Source of the DNA: Sphingobacterium psychroaquaticum
GTDB lineage: Bacteria > Bacteroidota > Bacteroidia > Sphingobacteriales > Sphingobacteriaceae
Direction: 5' to 3'
DNA length: 64,000 nt
Assembly (NCBI RefSeq): GCF_900177625.1
Contig: NZ_FXAU01000001.1
Coordinates: 674,644 to 738,643, forward strand
This document shows positions 26,759-35,441 of the stretch, in pieces. Both the position numbers and the translations under genes were made by a program. The notes below the pieces were generated by a model. That model saw only the letters and a program-made list of their open reading frames with translations. It did not search any database and was not told the DNA's origin. Each line of letters begins with the position of its first letter. Position 1 is the first letter of the stretch.

Positions 26759-27067
26759 TTAGTTCTCTACTGTAGTTTTTATTATAATATGAATATCGAC
26801 CATATTTGAGATAAGGCTCGTTTCAATTGAAAAATAGTCATTAAAAAATAATTTATCATAAGGATCTTCTATAAAGTCATTTAATTGTAGGTTTCTACCT
26901 CGGCCACATACATCTACTATAACAGCACCTTTTTTATCCAGTTTGACGAAAATATCGATAAGACCGCTCCGAGCTCCATTTTGGAAATGTGGAAAGAATA
27001 GGAGATTTTTTCGAAAATAGTTTGCCTTAATCTCATCAAGAAATTGATAGTAATTAAGATGGTTCAT
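26759..27067 (-). CDS. Hypothetical protein, 102 aa
   Basis: A 102-residue protein I do not recognise. It has no signal peptide, membrane segment or cysteine pair, is rich in Asp, Asn, Phe and Ile, and predicts as a small mixed alpha/beta domain (GLIDIFVKLDKKGAVIVDVCGR). It converges with the GNAT gene (28 bp apart) and is in an AT-rich region. It could be part of a recently acquired block, though no mobile gene is present. Confidence 0.5.
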   Translation of the reverse strand: MNHLNYYQFLDEIKANYFRKNLLFFPHFQNGARSGLIDIFVKLDKKGAVIVDVCGRGRNLQLNDFIEDPYDKLFFNDYFSIETSLISNMVDIHIIIKTTVEN

Positions 27068-27206
27068 AAAAGTAAGTGGTCTCCTCTCGATTATTTGGCT
27101 GGAAAATGGATTTTTGGTTAACGTAACTGCAGGTTAATAAACTTTTAAAGTTAAACCTCGTGATGGACATATTTGATTTAAAGAAATCGTTATATGTTCC
27201 TTTAGA

Positions 27207-27578
27207 TCACGTAGTTGTTGAATCACATACAACTTTATGCTTTTCACCCCATTTACCCAGCTCTTTGATTATTGGTCCCAACTCAAGTCCGATTTCCGTA
27301 AGCTCATATTCTACCTTTGGCGGAACTTGCGCATAAACGGTTCGCTTAACAATTTTATTTTCCTCCAACTTTCGCAGCTGTAAGGTCAGCATTCTTTCGG
27401 TTATATTCGGCAAACGTTTCTTCAGCTCGCCAAACCTATGCTTTCCAGCAATGAGGTAACAGCATATGGCTATAGACCATTGACCACCGATAATATTAGA
27501 AGCATATACCTCATGACAGTCATTCTCCAGGGCTTCTTTATTCGAAAAGTGTGTAGATGTTTCTTTAATCTTTCCCAT
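27207..27578 (-). CDS. HxlR-family regulator
   Basis: A 123-residue winged-helix regulator. The HxlR signature is clear: VYASNIIGGQWSIAICCYLIAG (the usual W-x-x-x-I start), then HRFGELKKRLPNITERMLTLQLRKLEENKIVKRTVY and VEYELTEIGLELGPII. A Cys at the N-terminal region (ENDCHEVY) and Cys in the helix could sense oxidants or electrophiles. It is divergent from a flavodoxin-fold oxidoreductase 95 bp away, a common pairing in which the regulator represses the enzyme gene until a quinone or aldehyde is present. Confidence 0.9.
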   Translation of the reverse strand: MGKIKETSTHFSNKEALENDCHEVYASNIIGGQWSIAICCYLIAGKHRFGELKKRLPNITERMLTLQLRKLEENKIVKRTVYAQVPPKVEYELTEIGLELGPIIKELGKWGEKHKVVCDSTTT

Positions 27579-27598
27579 ACTTACATTTTTGATAGTAC

Positions 27599-27631
27599 CT
27601 TACAATTAGTATAAATATACTAAATCGTAAG
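27599..27631. promoter_or_regulatory. Candidate HxlR operator
   Basis: An imperfect palindrome, CTTAC-AAT-TAGTATA-AA-TATACTA-AATC-GTAAG, sits in the middle of the 95-bp divergent promoter region. Outer arms CTTAC/GTAAG and inner arms TAGTATA/TATACTA match perfectly. A dimeric HxlR protein binding here could control both genes. Confidence 0.6.
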
Positions 27632-27673
27632 TATAAGATGTAATTTTACCTAGAAGTTTTAAAATAGTATAAA

Positions 27674-28204
27674 ATGAAAACATTGGTATTAATTTTTCAT
27701 CCAAATATGGGTCAATCTGTGATTAATAAAAGATGGAAACAAGAATTGGAAAAATTTCCAGACAAGTATGTCGTTCGGGATCTGCATGCACTATACCCTG
27801 ATGAGAAAATAGATGTACGAGCTGAACAACAAATCATGGAGGAATTTGATAAAATTGTATTTCAATTCCCTCTTTATTGGTTTAACTGCCCTCCGTTCTT
27901 AAAAAAGTATGTAGACGAAGTTTTAACCTATGGGTGGGCCTATGGAAGCAAAAGTGGATATAAGCTATCCAATAAAATCATTGGGTTTGCGGTTTCTGTG
28001 GGGATTAGTGAAGCAGAATATGGCCCCAATGGACAGTACAAGTATACCATCGAAGAGCTTTTAAGACCTTTTGAAGTAACCATCCTTTACATAAAAGCCA
28101 CGTATGGTTCTTTCTTTGCTTACTATGATATTGAAATCAATTCAACGGAGGAATGGATTGAAAGAAGTATTCAACCTTTTACTCAATATATAGATGGTTT
28201 ATAG
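27674..28204 (+). CDS. Flavodoxin-fold NAD(P)H oxidoreductase (MdaB/KefF-like)
   Basis: A 176-residue protein of the flavodoxin_2 family, FMN/FAD-binding quinone reductases. It has the N-terminal LVLIFHPNMGQSVINKRW, and FQFPLYWFNCPPFLKKYVDEVLTYGWAYG is the family signature. It would reduce quinones or other electrophiles with NAD(P)H in the cytoplasm. The gene is divergent from an HxlR regulator with a palindrome between, so it is likely inducible by its substrates. Confidence 0.85.
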   Translation: MKTLVLIFHPNMGQSVINKRWKQELEKFPDKYVVRDLHALYPDEKIDVRAEQQIMEEFDKIVFQFPLYWFNCPPFLKKYVDEVLTYGWAYGSKSGYKLSNKIIGFAVSVGISEAEYGPNGQYKYTIEELLRPFEVTILYIKATYGSFFAYYDIEINSTEEWIERSIQPFTQYIDGL

Positions 28205-28206
28205 GG

Positions 28207-28273
28207 GAACTCACCAGAACGAGTTCTCAAAATAACACTCGAGCAAGTGGTATGACCACCATTTGCCCGAGTA
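28207..28273. terminator. Two hairpins between convergent genes
   Basis: GAACTC-8 bases-GAGTTC (28207-28226) is followed by a longer imperfect hairpin at 28237-28272 (ACTCGAGCAAGTGGT against ACCACCATTTGCCCGAGT). They lie between the convergent oxidoreductase and DUF4822 genes. U-runs are weak, so termination efficiency is uncertain. Confidence 0.6.
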
Positions 28274-28283
28274 TCTGAGGCTA

Positions 28284-28772
28284 CTATTTTTTAGCCGAAG
28301 GCTCTTTGTGATTGGTTGGTGTATGAATAATATCGAAGAACAACGTTTTATCGTTATTGTTTGGATAAATTCGATACGTAAACTCCTGTTTTGTTAAAAC
28401 AGTAATATCCACCACACGCGTAAACAAGACCATACCAGCGTCATTTTTGGCAACAATAGTGCGCGTCTTACCATCAAGAGGCACCGACCAATCTCCTTGC
28501 ATCTTAGGTGAATCGTCCAAGTTGAACATGGTGAATGTTCCGTTGGTTTTGAAGTACGCATAACCCACGAAATTGGATACATTCGCATCGCTCAATGCAA
28601 CATTCTCGCCTTTGTTGTTTTTCGCATTGGAAGTAACCCAAGGCGTATGGGCTAGGATCTCACTTGGAGTCAATTTGTCTTCAACAACATGGTCGTCTTT
28701 ATCACAGCTGAAAAGTGTGATACCAATCAAGGCGACCAAAAGGCCGAAAGTCATTTTTTTTAGGTGTTTCAT
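28284..28772 (-). CDS. DUF4822-type lipoprotein
   Basis: A 162-residue lipoprotein with a signal peptide ending in the lipobox ITLFSC (Cys23), followed by DKDD. The mature part, from LTPSEILAHTPWVTSNAKNNKGENV onward, resembles the DUF4822 family of Bacteroidota lipoproteins, which looks like a small beta-barrel (lipocalin-like) fold. The TFTMFNLDDSPKMQGDW segment is reminiscent of the beta-strand repeats in lipocalin-like DUFs. Function unknown. Single gene, convergent with the oxidoreductase gene. Confidence 0.7.
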   Translation of the reverse strand: MKHLKKMTFGLLVALIGITLFSCDKDDHVVEDKLTPSEILAHTPWVTSNAKNNKGENVALSDANVSNFVGYAYFKTNGTFTMFNLDDSPKMQGDWSVPLDGKTRTIVAKNDAGMVLFTRVVDITVLTKQEFTYRIYPNNNDKTLFFDIIHTPTNHKEPSAKK

Positions 28773-29166
28773 CGTTGTATATTTTTATACAAATATCATG
28801 GAAGCAAGGGGAACGCTATTGTGGTTTTTATGCTGAAACTTGTAAATTTTATAACAGATCTATTGGTGGCTATCCTCTTGGTTGATTAATAATATATACT
28901 AGTGTCTATAAGTTTTTTATTCAATAGCCATAGTTGAAATTAAAAGTATCGTAAGCCTTAAAGTGAAAAATCGACTTTATAACATCCTTTTATGTAATTT
29001 TTATATGCGATAACAGCATTTAGAGTGTGTGTCCCCCTTTTGTCCCCCTATAAAGTTTGTTGGGGGACAGTGCTGTTCTTACTTTTACGACTAAATCATA
29101 TTCGACGATAGCTCTTTTAGGGTTACTTAAATTCAACGTTTAGAAATCGTGTTGGTAGAATTTACT
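28773..29166 (+). promoter_or_regulatory. Long upstream region of the surface-protein operon
   Basis: This 394-bp gap has no gene. Its notable element, at 29013-29077, is a hairpin with AACAGCA (29013-29019) pairing with TGCTGTT (29071-29077) and TGTCCCCC pairing with GGGGGACA (29062-29069). TGTCCCCC occurs twice (29030-29037 and 29041-29048), so two mutually exclusive stems are possible. It lies ~90 bases before the first gene of the operon, so it may regulate translation or transcription of it. Confidence 0.55.
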
Positions 29167-30429
29167 ATGCAAAAGATATTACTTTTCTTTTTATTCGTTT
29201 TGAGCATTTGTTCTTCATCGGGACAAGAAATGCCGGGAGGTGTTTTAATGGAGAATTCAAGTGTACAGATTGGACAAGGAAATATACACCAACTATTTTC
29301 TGAAACTATTTACTTTGGTCCAGAAGCCGACTGGATAATCGATGGCACTGTAGAGATCTGGTCGCAGAAAATATGGATAGCTCCAAATGCTGCAATCAAA
29401 GGGTCGGGTCGGTTGATCATCTATAACCCAGGTGACAGTCCGTATTTCCCGAACTCCAAAAAGAAGGCAACCATAGTCGACGGCAACAACAGTAATTTTA
29501 TTCAAGTACTTGTAGAGCACCACAACAGCACGGGGATTGTATTGGAAGATATCAACGATCCTGGATATAGCATCCAGAATCCGGCAGGTTCCGATGCGGC
29601 ACGGCTAAATATAGGATCAGAGCTACACCTGGCGAAGAATGGTGCAGATGTTCGGTTAAATGGTTACAACCTAGGGTTGGCGCGAAACGCCGTGATTAAT
29701 AACTATAGCGGTCAACGGCGGTTGATTACGGATACAGATAGGGGGCATGTATTGAAGCTCCTTTCGCCCGGTGCAACGTTTACTTATCCTGTGGCGAGTG
29801 GGGATCTTCATTATGCGCCTGTTACAATCAGCGCTGTCACGACTGAAGGAACGGTGTATGTACGCGCGTCCGATAGATTCAGTAGCCCTGTACGTCCCAA
29901 AGATCCCCGATTCGGCATAAACCTAGATTGGAATATCTATAGCCCGGAGCTGCTAAGTGCCGTGATAACGTTGGAGCAACCTGCTGACGTTAATAATGAA
30001 AAATATATAGATGAAAAGGCGTTCATTTATCAATTTAATGGGACTGAAAATCTAGATAAACTTTTGACAAAGAGAATTAGCCTTGGCCTGCACCAGATTG
30101 GGCCTCTTGCACTGGCCGCAAATAAAGAAGACAATAGTGCGTGGCTTACAAAAGCTAGTACCTCAACAAAAGACTTTTTTATTCCGAATACCTTTTCTCC
30201 GAATGGAGATGGCATTAACGATCAATTTGTCTTAATAGGAATCGAAGCTTTTGACCATGTTGAAGTTCAGATATTTAACCGATGGGGGAATCAGCTTTAT
30301 CATCATACGCGATACGATAACAGTTGGGCTGGAATCGGACAGCTTGCCGGCACTTATTTTTATGTTATTACCGCGCATGAAGGAGGTAGCAAGACGGTAT
30401 TCAAAGGATGGGTATTATTAACAAAATAG
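29167..30429 (+). CDS. Secreted protein with CHU_C (type IX secretion) sorting domain
   Basis: A 420-residue exported protein with a signal peptide (KILLFFLFVLSICSSSG). The first ~330 residues are rich in beta strands with no clear family. The C-terminal ~85 residues are a CHU_C / gliding-motility-associated type B sorting domain: PNTFSPNGDGINDQF, VEVQIFNRWGNQLY, NSWAG and LAGTYFYVI. That domain directs type IX secretion to the cell surface. The ATG at 29167 starts the signal peptide; a frame from 29149 adds six residues. It is followed after 18 bp by the collagen-like protein, so the two are probably co-transcribed. Confidence 0.85.
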   Translation: MQKILLFFLFVLSICSSSGQEMPGGVLMENSSVQIGQGNIHQLFSETIYFGPEADWIIDGTVEIWSQKIWIAPNAAIKGSGRLIIYNPGDSPYFPNSKKKATIVDGNNSNFIQVLVEHHNSTGIVLEDINDPGYSIQNPAGSDAARLNIGSELHLAKNGADVRLNGYNLGLARNAVINNYSGQRRLITDTDRGHVLKLLSPGATFTYPVASGDLHYAPVTISAVTTEGTVYVRASDRFSSPVRPKDPRFGINLDWNIYSPELLSAVITLEQPADVNNEKYIDEKAFIYQFNGTENLDKLLTKRISLGLHQIGPLALAANKEDNSAWLTKASTSTKDFFIPNTFSPNGDGINDQFVLIGIEAFDHVEVQIFNRWGNQLYHHTRYDNSWAGIGQLAGTYFYVITAHEGGSKTVFKGWVLLTK

Positions 30430-30447
30430 AATTTTGAACAAGTAAGT

Positions 30448-33400
30448 ATGAAACATAAATACAGTATTTTCATTGGTTTCTTATTGGCACAGGGAAGTGT
30501 GATGGCACAGTCAAAGGTTTCAGATGATAGTGGAACAAATGCATTGCCAAGTAAGAACGCTATTTTGGAGCTAAACAGTACGAAGCGAGGCTTGCTACAT
30601 GCACGTGTAGAGCTGAAGGCTACCGCGAATCCATACCCGTTGACAGCGCACGAGGCCGGGATTATGGTGTTTAATACAAAAGCTGTTGGTGATGTCCAAG
30701 TTGGGATTTATTATAACGATGGTCAGAAATGGGTAGCCAATTCGTCGGCCTATGATCTTTGGTTACAGACAGGAAACAAAGGCACTGTTTCTGATTTTAT
30801 TGCATCCTTAAAAGGAAGTGTAGGTCCTGCTGGAACACCTGGTATTGCTGGGGCGAAAGGAGAGAAGGGAGATCCGGGGTTACAAGGAGTTGCTGGTGCT
30901 AAAGGAGAGAAGGGAGATACCGGATCACAAGGTGCAGTTGGTCCACAAGGAATTACTGGCGCTAAAGGAGAAAAGGGAGATACCGGATTACAAGGTGCAG
31001 TTGGTCCACAAGGAATTACTGGCGCTAAAGGAGAAAAGGGAGATACCGGATTACAAGGTGCAGTTGGTCCGCAAGGAATTACTGGCGCTAAAGGAGAGAA
31101 GGGAGATACCGGATTACAAGGTGCAGTTGGTCCACAAGGAATTACTGGTGCTACAGGAGAAAAGGGAGATACCGGATTACAAGGTGCAGTTGGTCCGCAA
31201 GGAATTACTGGCGCTAAAGGAGAGAAGGGAGATACCGGATTACAAGGTGCAGTTGGTCCACAAGGAATTACTGGTGCTACAGGAGAAAAGGGAGATACCG
31301 GATTACAAGGTGCAGTTGGTCCGCAAGGAATTACTGGCGCTAAAGGAGAGAAGGGAGATACCGGATTACAAGGTGCAGTTGGTCCACAAGGAATTACTGG
31401 CGCTAAAGGAGAAAAGGGAGATACCGGATTACAAGGTGCCGTTGGTCCACAAGGAATTACTGGCGCTAAAGGAGAGAAGGGAGATACGGGATTACAAGGT
31501 GCCGTTGGTCCGCAAGGAGTTGCTGGCGCTAAAGGAGAAAAGGGAGACACGGGGTTACAAGGTGCCGTTGGTCCGCAAGGAGTTGCTGGCGCTAAAGGAG
31601 AGAAGGGAGATACGGGATTACAAGGTGCCGTTGGTCCGCAGGGACCTGCTGGGCCTGCTGGATCGGATGCGAGTATTAATGGTGTGACTGCGGGAGGCGA
31701 CTTAACAGGTGCCTATCCCGATCCGAAAGTTGTTAAATTACAAGGCGTCCCAATGAGTAGTGCTACTCCTGCAACGAATAATATCCTTCGTTTTGATGGA
31801 ACGCAATGGGCACCTAGTTCTGCGTCATCAGGCGGATTCACGTTACCGTATACGGCAGACGAAAATAGTGGAGATAAATTGTTTTCCCTTCGCAATGCTG
31901 GCGATGGAACAGCCGTTTCTGGCACGATAACAAGCACAAGCTCTAGTGTATCCGCTGTTCAAGGACGTATTGAAAGTACTTCCGCAGGCGGATTTTCTAC
32001 GGGTGTACGCGGAATGAATGACGGCACGGGTGGCCTAGGTATCGGTGTTTGGGGAAGCCATGCTGGTTCTGGTTGGGGCCTATATGGGGTTACGCCCAAT
32101 GGATTGGGAGTTTATGGTAATGCTACTGCGAATGGAACTGGTGTCTATGCAAATAGTACCTCAGGGGTAGGCTTAACGGCAACGAGCAATAATGGCCGGG
32201 CGGCTAATATAAGTATTTTTAATAATTCGAATAATAGTAATGTATTGGATGTGAGTACTGTTGGGAACGGAACGGTAATTAATGTTCAAACAACGGGTAC
32301 TGGTGGTGGGGTTTTAGCGAATACAAATGGTGGAATTTCAATCAAAGGAATTACAACAGCACAGACTTCGGCAGGAATTCTTGGGCAAAACAGTGGAGGA
32401 GGAGAAGCCGTAGTGGGATTAACAACCAGCGATATTGCGGGTGCCGTGGTGGGGCGAAATGATGGTGGTGGTTATGGCGTTCGCGGATTTATTTCAACCA
32501 ATTCTTCAGGAAAAGCGATAGGCGTGTTCGGACAAGTGGGACTCAACAATAGTACCGGTCGCGCTGGACGCTTTGAAAACTATAACATGCAAAATATAGA
32601 TGCCAATACCCTAGAAGTGGTAACAAATGGAAATGGTAATATTCCGGATAACAGCAAGGGAAATGCAGCTTCCTTCATCGTTGATAATACGAATAGTGTA
32701 GCTGCTGCCGTTCGGGCTGAGGTGAACACCATTTTTGGGAATTTCGGTGCTGCCGCAGTGTTTGGAAAGTCTTCGGGAACGGGTGGCTATGCCGGATTGT
32801 TTCATGCGGCAAATGTAAACGGTAATGGGACCGCCTTAGTGGTGAAGGCTGATGGTAATGGTAACGCCATAACGACCAATGCTGCGAAAAATGGAAATGC
32901 TATTGAAGCTAGCACGCAAGGAACTGGAACAGCGGTTTACGGTTGGGTTCCTTCTTTTGGCCTTGGAAAGGCGGCAAAATTTGCCAATTTTAATGAATCC
33001 AATACGCAAGCTACGGTTGATATTGAATCCGAGGGAAAAGGCGCAACCTTATTGGTAAACCATACAGGTTCGGAAGGTAATTTAGTTGTATTTCAAAGTG
33101 GTGGTGCCAATGTCGCACGGATTAATAAAAGTGGGAGGGCATTCTTTAATGGCGGAACCCAAAACAGTGGTGCCGATATTGCAGAGGCTTTTGACGTGAT
33201 CGGTGGTTTATCCACTTACGAAGCGGGGGATGTATTGGTGATCTCCAAGGATGAAGATCGAACCGTAGAAAAATCTGCCTCTCCGTATTCTACGCTGGTG
33301 GTGGGGGTCTATGCTACTAAACCTGGGGTTTTGTTGACGGAGGAGAGTATGGACACGGATATATCAGATAAAGTACCGATGGGCGTGGTTGGGGTGATTC

Positions 33401-33588
33401 CAACGAAGGTGTGTCTGGAAGGAGGAGCAATTGAGCGTGGAGATCTTTTGGTGACTTCTTCTATTCCAGGGGTTGCGATGAAAGCGGATGTGGATAAGGT
33501 AAAAGTCGGTCAGGTGATTGGGAAGGCTTTGGAACCCTATAAGGGTTCCAAAGTGGAGAAGATAAAAGTATTGGTAAACGTTAAATAG
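30448..33588 (+). CDS. Collagen-like repeat surface protein, 1046 aa
   Basis: An exported protein (signal peptide ending MAQS). Residues ~126-405 are Gly-x-y collagen triplets, mainly eleven copies of a 21-residue unit ([21 protein letters not shown]), with the last two carrying GVAG for GITG. Then comes [17 protein letters not shown], found next to tail-fibre-like trimeric domains, and ~500 residues of Asn/Gly/Thr-rich beta-repeats ([13 protein letters not shown] type). The C-terminal ~140 residues ([16 protein letters not shown]...) form a separate conserved domain. It is likely a trimeric fibrous surface or matrix protein; its export route is not visible because it lacks a CHU_C domain. 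Confidence 0.82.
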   Translation: MKHKYSIFIGFLLAQGSVMAQSKVSDDSGTNALPSKNAILELNSTKRGLLHARVELKATANPYPLTAHEAGIMVFNTKAVGDVQVGIYYNDGQKWVANSSAYDLWLQTGNKGTVSDFIASLKGSVGPAGTPGIAGAKGEKGDPGLQGVAGAKGEKGDTGSQGAVGPQGITGAKGEKGDTGLQGAVGPQGITGAKGEKGDTGLQGAVGPQGITGAKGEKGDTGLQGAVGPQGITGATGEKGDTGLQGAVGPQGITGAKGEKGDTGLQGAVGPQGITGATGEKGDTGLQGAVGPQGITGAKGEKGDTGLQGAVGPQGITGAKGEKGDTGLQGAVGPQGITGAKGEKGDTGLQGAVGPQGVAGAKGEKGDTGLQGAVGPQGVAGAKGEKGDTGLQGAVGPQGPAGPAGSDASINGVTAGGDLTGAYPDPKVVKLQGVPMSSATPATNNILRFDGTQWAPSSASSGGFTLPYTADENSGDKLFSLRNAGDGTAVSGTITSTSSSVSAVQGRIESTSAGGFSTGVRGMNDGTGGLGIGVWGSHAGSGWGLYGVTPNGLGVYGNATANGTGVYANSTSGVGLTATSNNGRAANISIFNNSNNSNVLDVSTVGNGTVINVQTTGTGGGVLANTNGGISIKGITTAQTSAGILGQNSGGGEAVVGLTTSDIAGAVVGRNDGGGYGVRGFISTNSSGKAIGVFGQVGLNNSTGRAGRFENYNMQNIDANTLEVVTNGNGNIPDNSKGNAASFIVDNTNSVAAAVRAEVNTIFGNFGAAAVFGKSSGTGGYAGLFHAANVNGNGTALVVKADGNGNAITTNAAKNGNAIEASTQGTGTAVYGWVPSFGLGKAAKFANFNESNTQATVDIESEGKGATLLVNHTGSEGNLVVFQSGGANVARINKSGRAFFNGGTQNSGADIAEAFDVIGGLSTYEAGDVLVISKDEDRTVEKSASPYSTLVVGVYATKPGVLLTEESMDTDISDKVPMGVVGVIPTKVCLEGGAIERGDLLVTSSIPGVAMKADVDKVKVGQVIGKALEPYKGSKVEKIKVLVNVK
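30823..31665 (+). repeat. Collagen-coding 63-bp tandem repeat
   Basis: Eleven near-identical 63-bp units (about 30940-31632) with two shorter related leading units. Differences are mostly silent third-position changes (ccg/cca, gag/gaa) and two aaa-to-aca changes giving GATG for GAKG in units 4 and 6. Since 63 is divisible by 3 and no frame has a stop, open frames also run through it in other frames on both strands. This is expected to vary in length by slippage or recombination. Confidence 0.92.
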
Positions 33589-33595
33589 ACGAGTT

Positions 33596-33943
33596 ATGAA
33601 AAAAATTAAAATAGGTTTGTTGGTATTGTTTCTTGTTGGCGTGGCAGCGCATGGGCAAGCACAAGCGCAATCGGAGCAGGCAAGGTGGGAACAGATTGTG
33701 ACTTCGGGAGGAAAGAATAAGCTTCCTTTTAAGCAGGAGAGTGCTGCTCCTAAACAAGCATTTTCAACCCCACAAGGGACAATCAAAAATACAGGTACAG
33801 GAAAAGTAAATCCTGCCGAAAGCAAAGGCTCAGCAAGTGATTTGGTCTCTAGTCGTGCGGTCTTAGAAAACGCTGCGAAAAAGGCACCTTCGCCCGCAGT
33901 GGCACCTAAAATTAGTGACCAAGGCGTAGAACCTAAAAAGTAG
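33596..33943 (+). CDS. Small secreted protein, unknown
   Basis: A 115-residue protein with a signal peptide (KKIKIGLLVLFLVGVAAHGQAQA). The mature part is Lys/Ala/Pro/Ser-rich and appears disordered (SKGSASDLVSSRAVLENAAKKAPSP). I see no known domain. It starts 7 bp after the collagen-like gene, so it is likely in the same operon and may assist or coat the same surface structure. It is followed by a terminator. Confidence 0.6.
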   Translation: MKKIKIGLLVLFLVGVAAHGQAQAQSEQARWEQIVTSGGKNKLPFKQESAAPKQAFSTPQGTIKNTGTGKVNPAESKGSASDLVSSRAVLENAAKKAPSPAVAPKISDQGVEPKK

Positions 33944-33974
33944 CATATTTTCGAAGCTTTTTAGCATTGTGTAA

Positions 33975-34005
33975 GGTCCTCATCATTTTTGGTGAGGATT
34001 TTTTA
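33975..34005 (+). terminator. Terminator of the surface-protein operon
   Basis: Stem TCCTCATC / GGTGAGGA (one T-G pair) with a 6-base loop, followed by a run of six T residues, about 32 bases after the last stop codon. Confidence 0.85.
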
Positions 34006-34154
34006 TGAGCGGAGGTCCGGGCCGTAAAAGAAAATAAACCCGTATGAAATAAACTTTGAATTACGCTAAACAAGATTATATTTTTATTGTTTAATAATAT
34101 ATGCGGTTTTCCGTTCATACTAAACTAATTGTCTACTTTTTAATTACTTAATTT

Positions 34155-35057
34155 ATGCGATTTAAGACACTTTTTTTTGGATTATTATTAGTCGGTGGAC
34201 TCCAAACGAATGCGCAGGATAAAGCGGCAGAAAAGGAACCTGCGGAAACGAAGAAATGGACGATTAAGGGGGAAAATACTTTCTTAATTAATCAAAGTGC
34301 CTTTTCTAACTGGTCTGCCGGAGGTATTAACTCATTTGCAGGTAATTTAGGCGTAAACTATGATTTCAACTACAAAAAGGACCGCTGGAGTTGGGATAAT
34401 AAAGTGATATTGGCGTATGGAAGAACATTTCAAGACGCAACCAAATGGCGTAAGAATGACGACCGATTGATACTAAATAGTTTGTTGGGACTTAAGGCGA
34501 GCGAATACTGGTTGTATACGTTCTATATGAACTTTAACACACAATTCACGAACGGATATGATTATAAATCGGATAATACCTTAGGCAATGATGGAAAGGC
34601 GATTTCGCGCTTTTTCGCACCAGCTTACCTAACCTTTGGTCCAGGGGTAGCTTATAAGAAATCGGATGATTTTCGCGTAAATATTTCGCCCGTCGCCGCC
34701 CGGTTTGTTATGGTGGAGGATAAGATGCTTCGAAGTCGATATGGCGTAGATGAAGATAAATTTGCCCGTGCCGAGTTTGGTGCCTCTTTGGATGCCTATT
34801 ACAAAGTGAAGCTCATGGAAAATGTATCTTTTGAAAACATATTGAAGCTATACTCTAATTATTTGGATAACCCCAAAAATGTAGATGTCGATTATACTGC
34901 TAATCTATTTATGAAAGTGAATAGCTACGTGTCGGTCAATGCGGGTGTACAGCTTATTTATGATGATGATGTTGATGTGCCAAAATCGGATGGCCACATT
35001 GGAAAAGGTTTGCAGGTAAGACAGATCTTTGGTGCCGGACTGACATATAAGTTCTAA
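34155..35057 (+). CDS. DUF3078 outer-membrane beta-barrel protein
   Basis: A 300-residue exported protein with a signal peptide (FKTLFFGLLLVGGLQTNAQ). Alternating strands with aromatic residues (FLINQSAFSNWSAGGINSFAGNLGVNYDFNYKKDRWSWDNKVILAYGRT) are the DUF3078 signature, and the C-terminus ends GAGLTYKF with the terminal Phe usual for outer-membrane barrels. Function unknown; the family is nearly restricted to Bacteroidota. It is separated from the collagen-like operon by a terminator, so it is transcribed on its own. Confidence 0.85.
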   Translation: MRFKTLFFGLLLVGGLQTNAQDKAAEKEPAETKKWTIKGENTFLINQSAFSNWSAGGINSFAGNLGVNYDFNYKKDRWSWDNKVILAYGRTFQDATKWRKNDDRLILNSLLGLKASEYWLYTFYMNFNTQFTNGYDYKSDNTLGNDGKAISRFFAPAYLTFGPGVAYKKSDDFRVNISPVAARFVMVEDKMLRSRYGVDEDKFARAEFGASLDAYYKVKLMENVSFENILKLYSNYLDNPKNVDVDYTANLFMKVNSYVSVNAGVQLIYDDDVDVPKSDGHIGKGLQVRQIFGAGLTYKF

Positions 35058-35218
35058 CATATGAAGTGATTTGAAAATGAACGGAACGGTTTGGTGTTAC
35101 ATTCGGACGCTTCAAAGTTGTTTTTTGAAGTTTCACACATAAAGTGTTGTATCATTCGAAATAAGTTCCTTTTCTTTACCGTAGTGTTTCTGGGGGTCAC
35201 TTTTATATTTTAGATCAT

Positions 35219-35389
35219 ATGGAATTAGAGTCTAGTTTTGAAGACACGACTTTCAGCAGAAATTTATTGCTGGAACGTTATTATTTTCTTTTACTGAAAA
35301 TCAGAAAGAACTGGGATGAATCCGAATACCAAGAGTGGTGCTGGATTGAGCGAACATTGTTTAAAAGCTTGTATATTGATGAAGTATAA
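35219..35389 (+). CDS. Hypothetical small protein, 56 aa
   Basis: A 56-codon frame with ATG and TAA, rich in Glu, Leu, Tyr and Trp (MELESSFEDTTFSRNLL...YQEWCWIERTLFKSLYIDEV), probably a short helical protein. It is followed immediately by a strong terminator hairpin, which supports real expression. I recognise no family. It lies between DUF3078 and the convergent arginase gene. Confidence 0.45.
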   Translation: MELESSFEDTTFSRNLLLERYYFLLLKIRKNWDESEYQEWCWIERTLFKSLYIDEV

Positions 35390-35425
35390 AAGAATGCATA
35401 CATAGTAAAAGTATGCATTCTTTTA
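35388..35425. terminator. Bidirectional terminator between small ORF and arginase
   Basis: A perfect 14-bp inverted repeat (AAAAGAATGCATAC at 35388-35401, complement at 35411-35424) with a 9-base loop. The flanking A/T runs allow termination on both strands, for the small ORF on the left and the arginase gene on the right. Confidence 0.88.
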
Positions 35426-35441
35426 TTTGTAGAGAAAATGA

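Noticed and set aside
25952..29150. A tRNA-integrated genomic island downstream of the tRNA-Met gene
   Set aside because: The region is AT-rich, but there is no integrase and I see no second copy of the tRNA 3' end as an attachment site.
30750..31550. Long open frames through the collagen repeat on the minus strand and in a second plus frame (30845-31687)
   Set aside because: They are products of the 63-bp repeat: the unit is a multiple of three and has no stop in these frames. They show only a repeated Pro/Leu/Lys pattern, with no start context or domain.
30823..31665. A CRISPR-like array
   Set aside because: The 63-bp units are contiguous, coding and nearly identical throughout, with no unique spacers and no cas genes.
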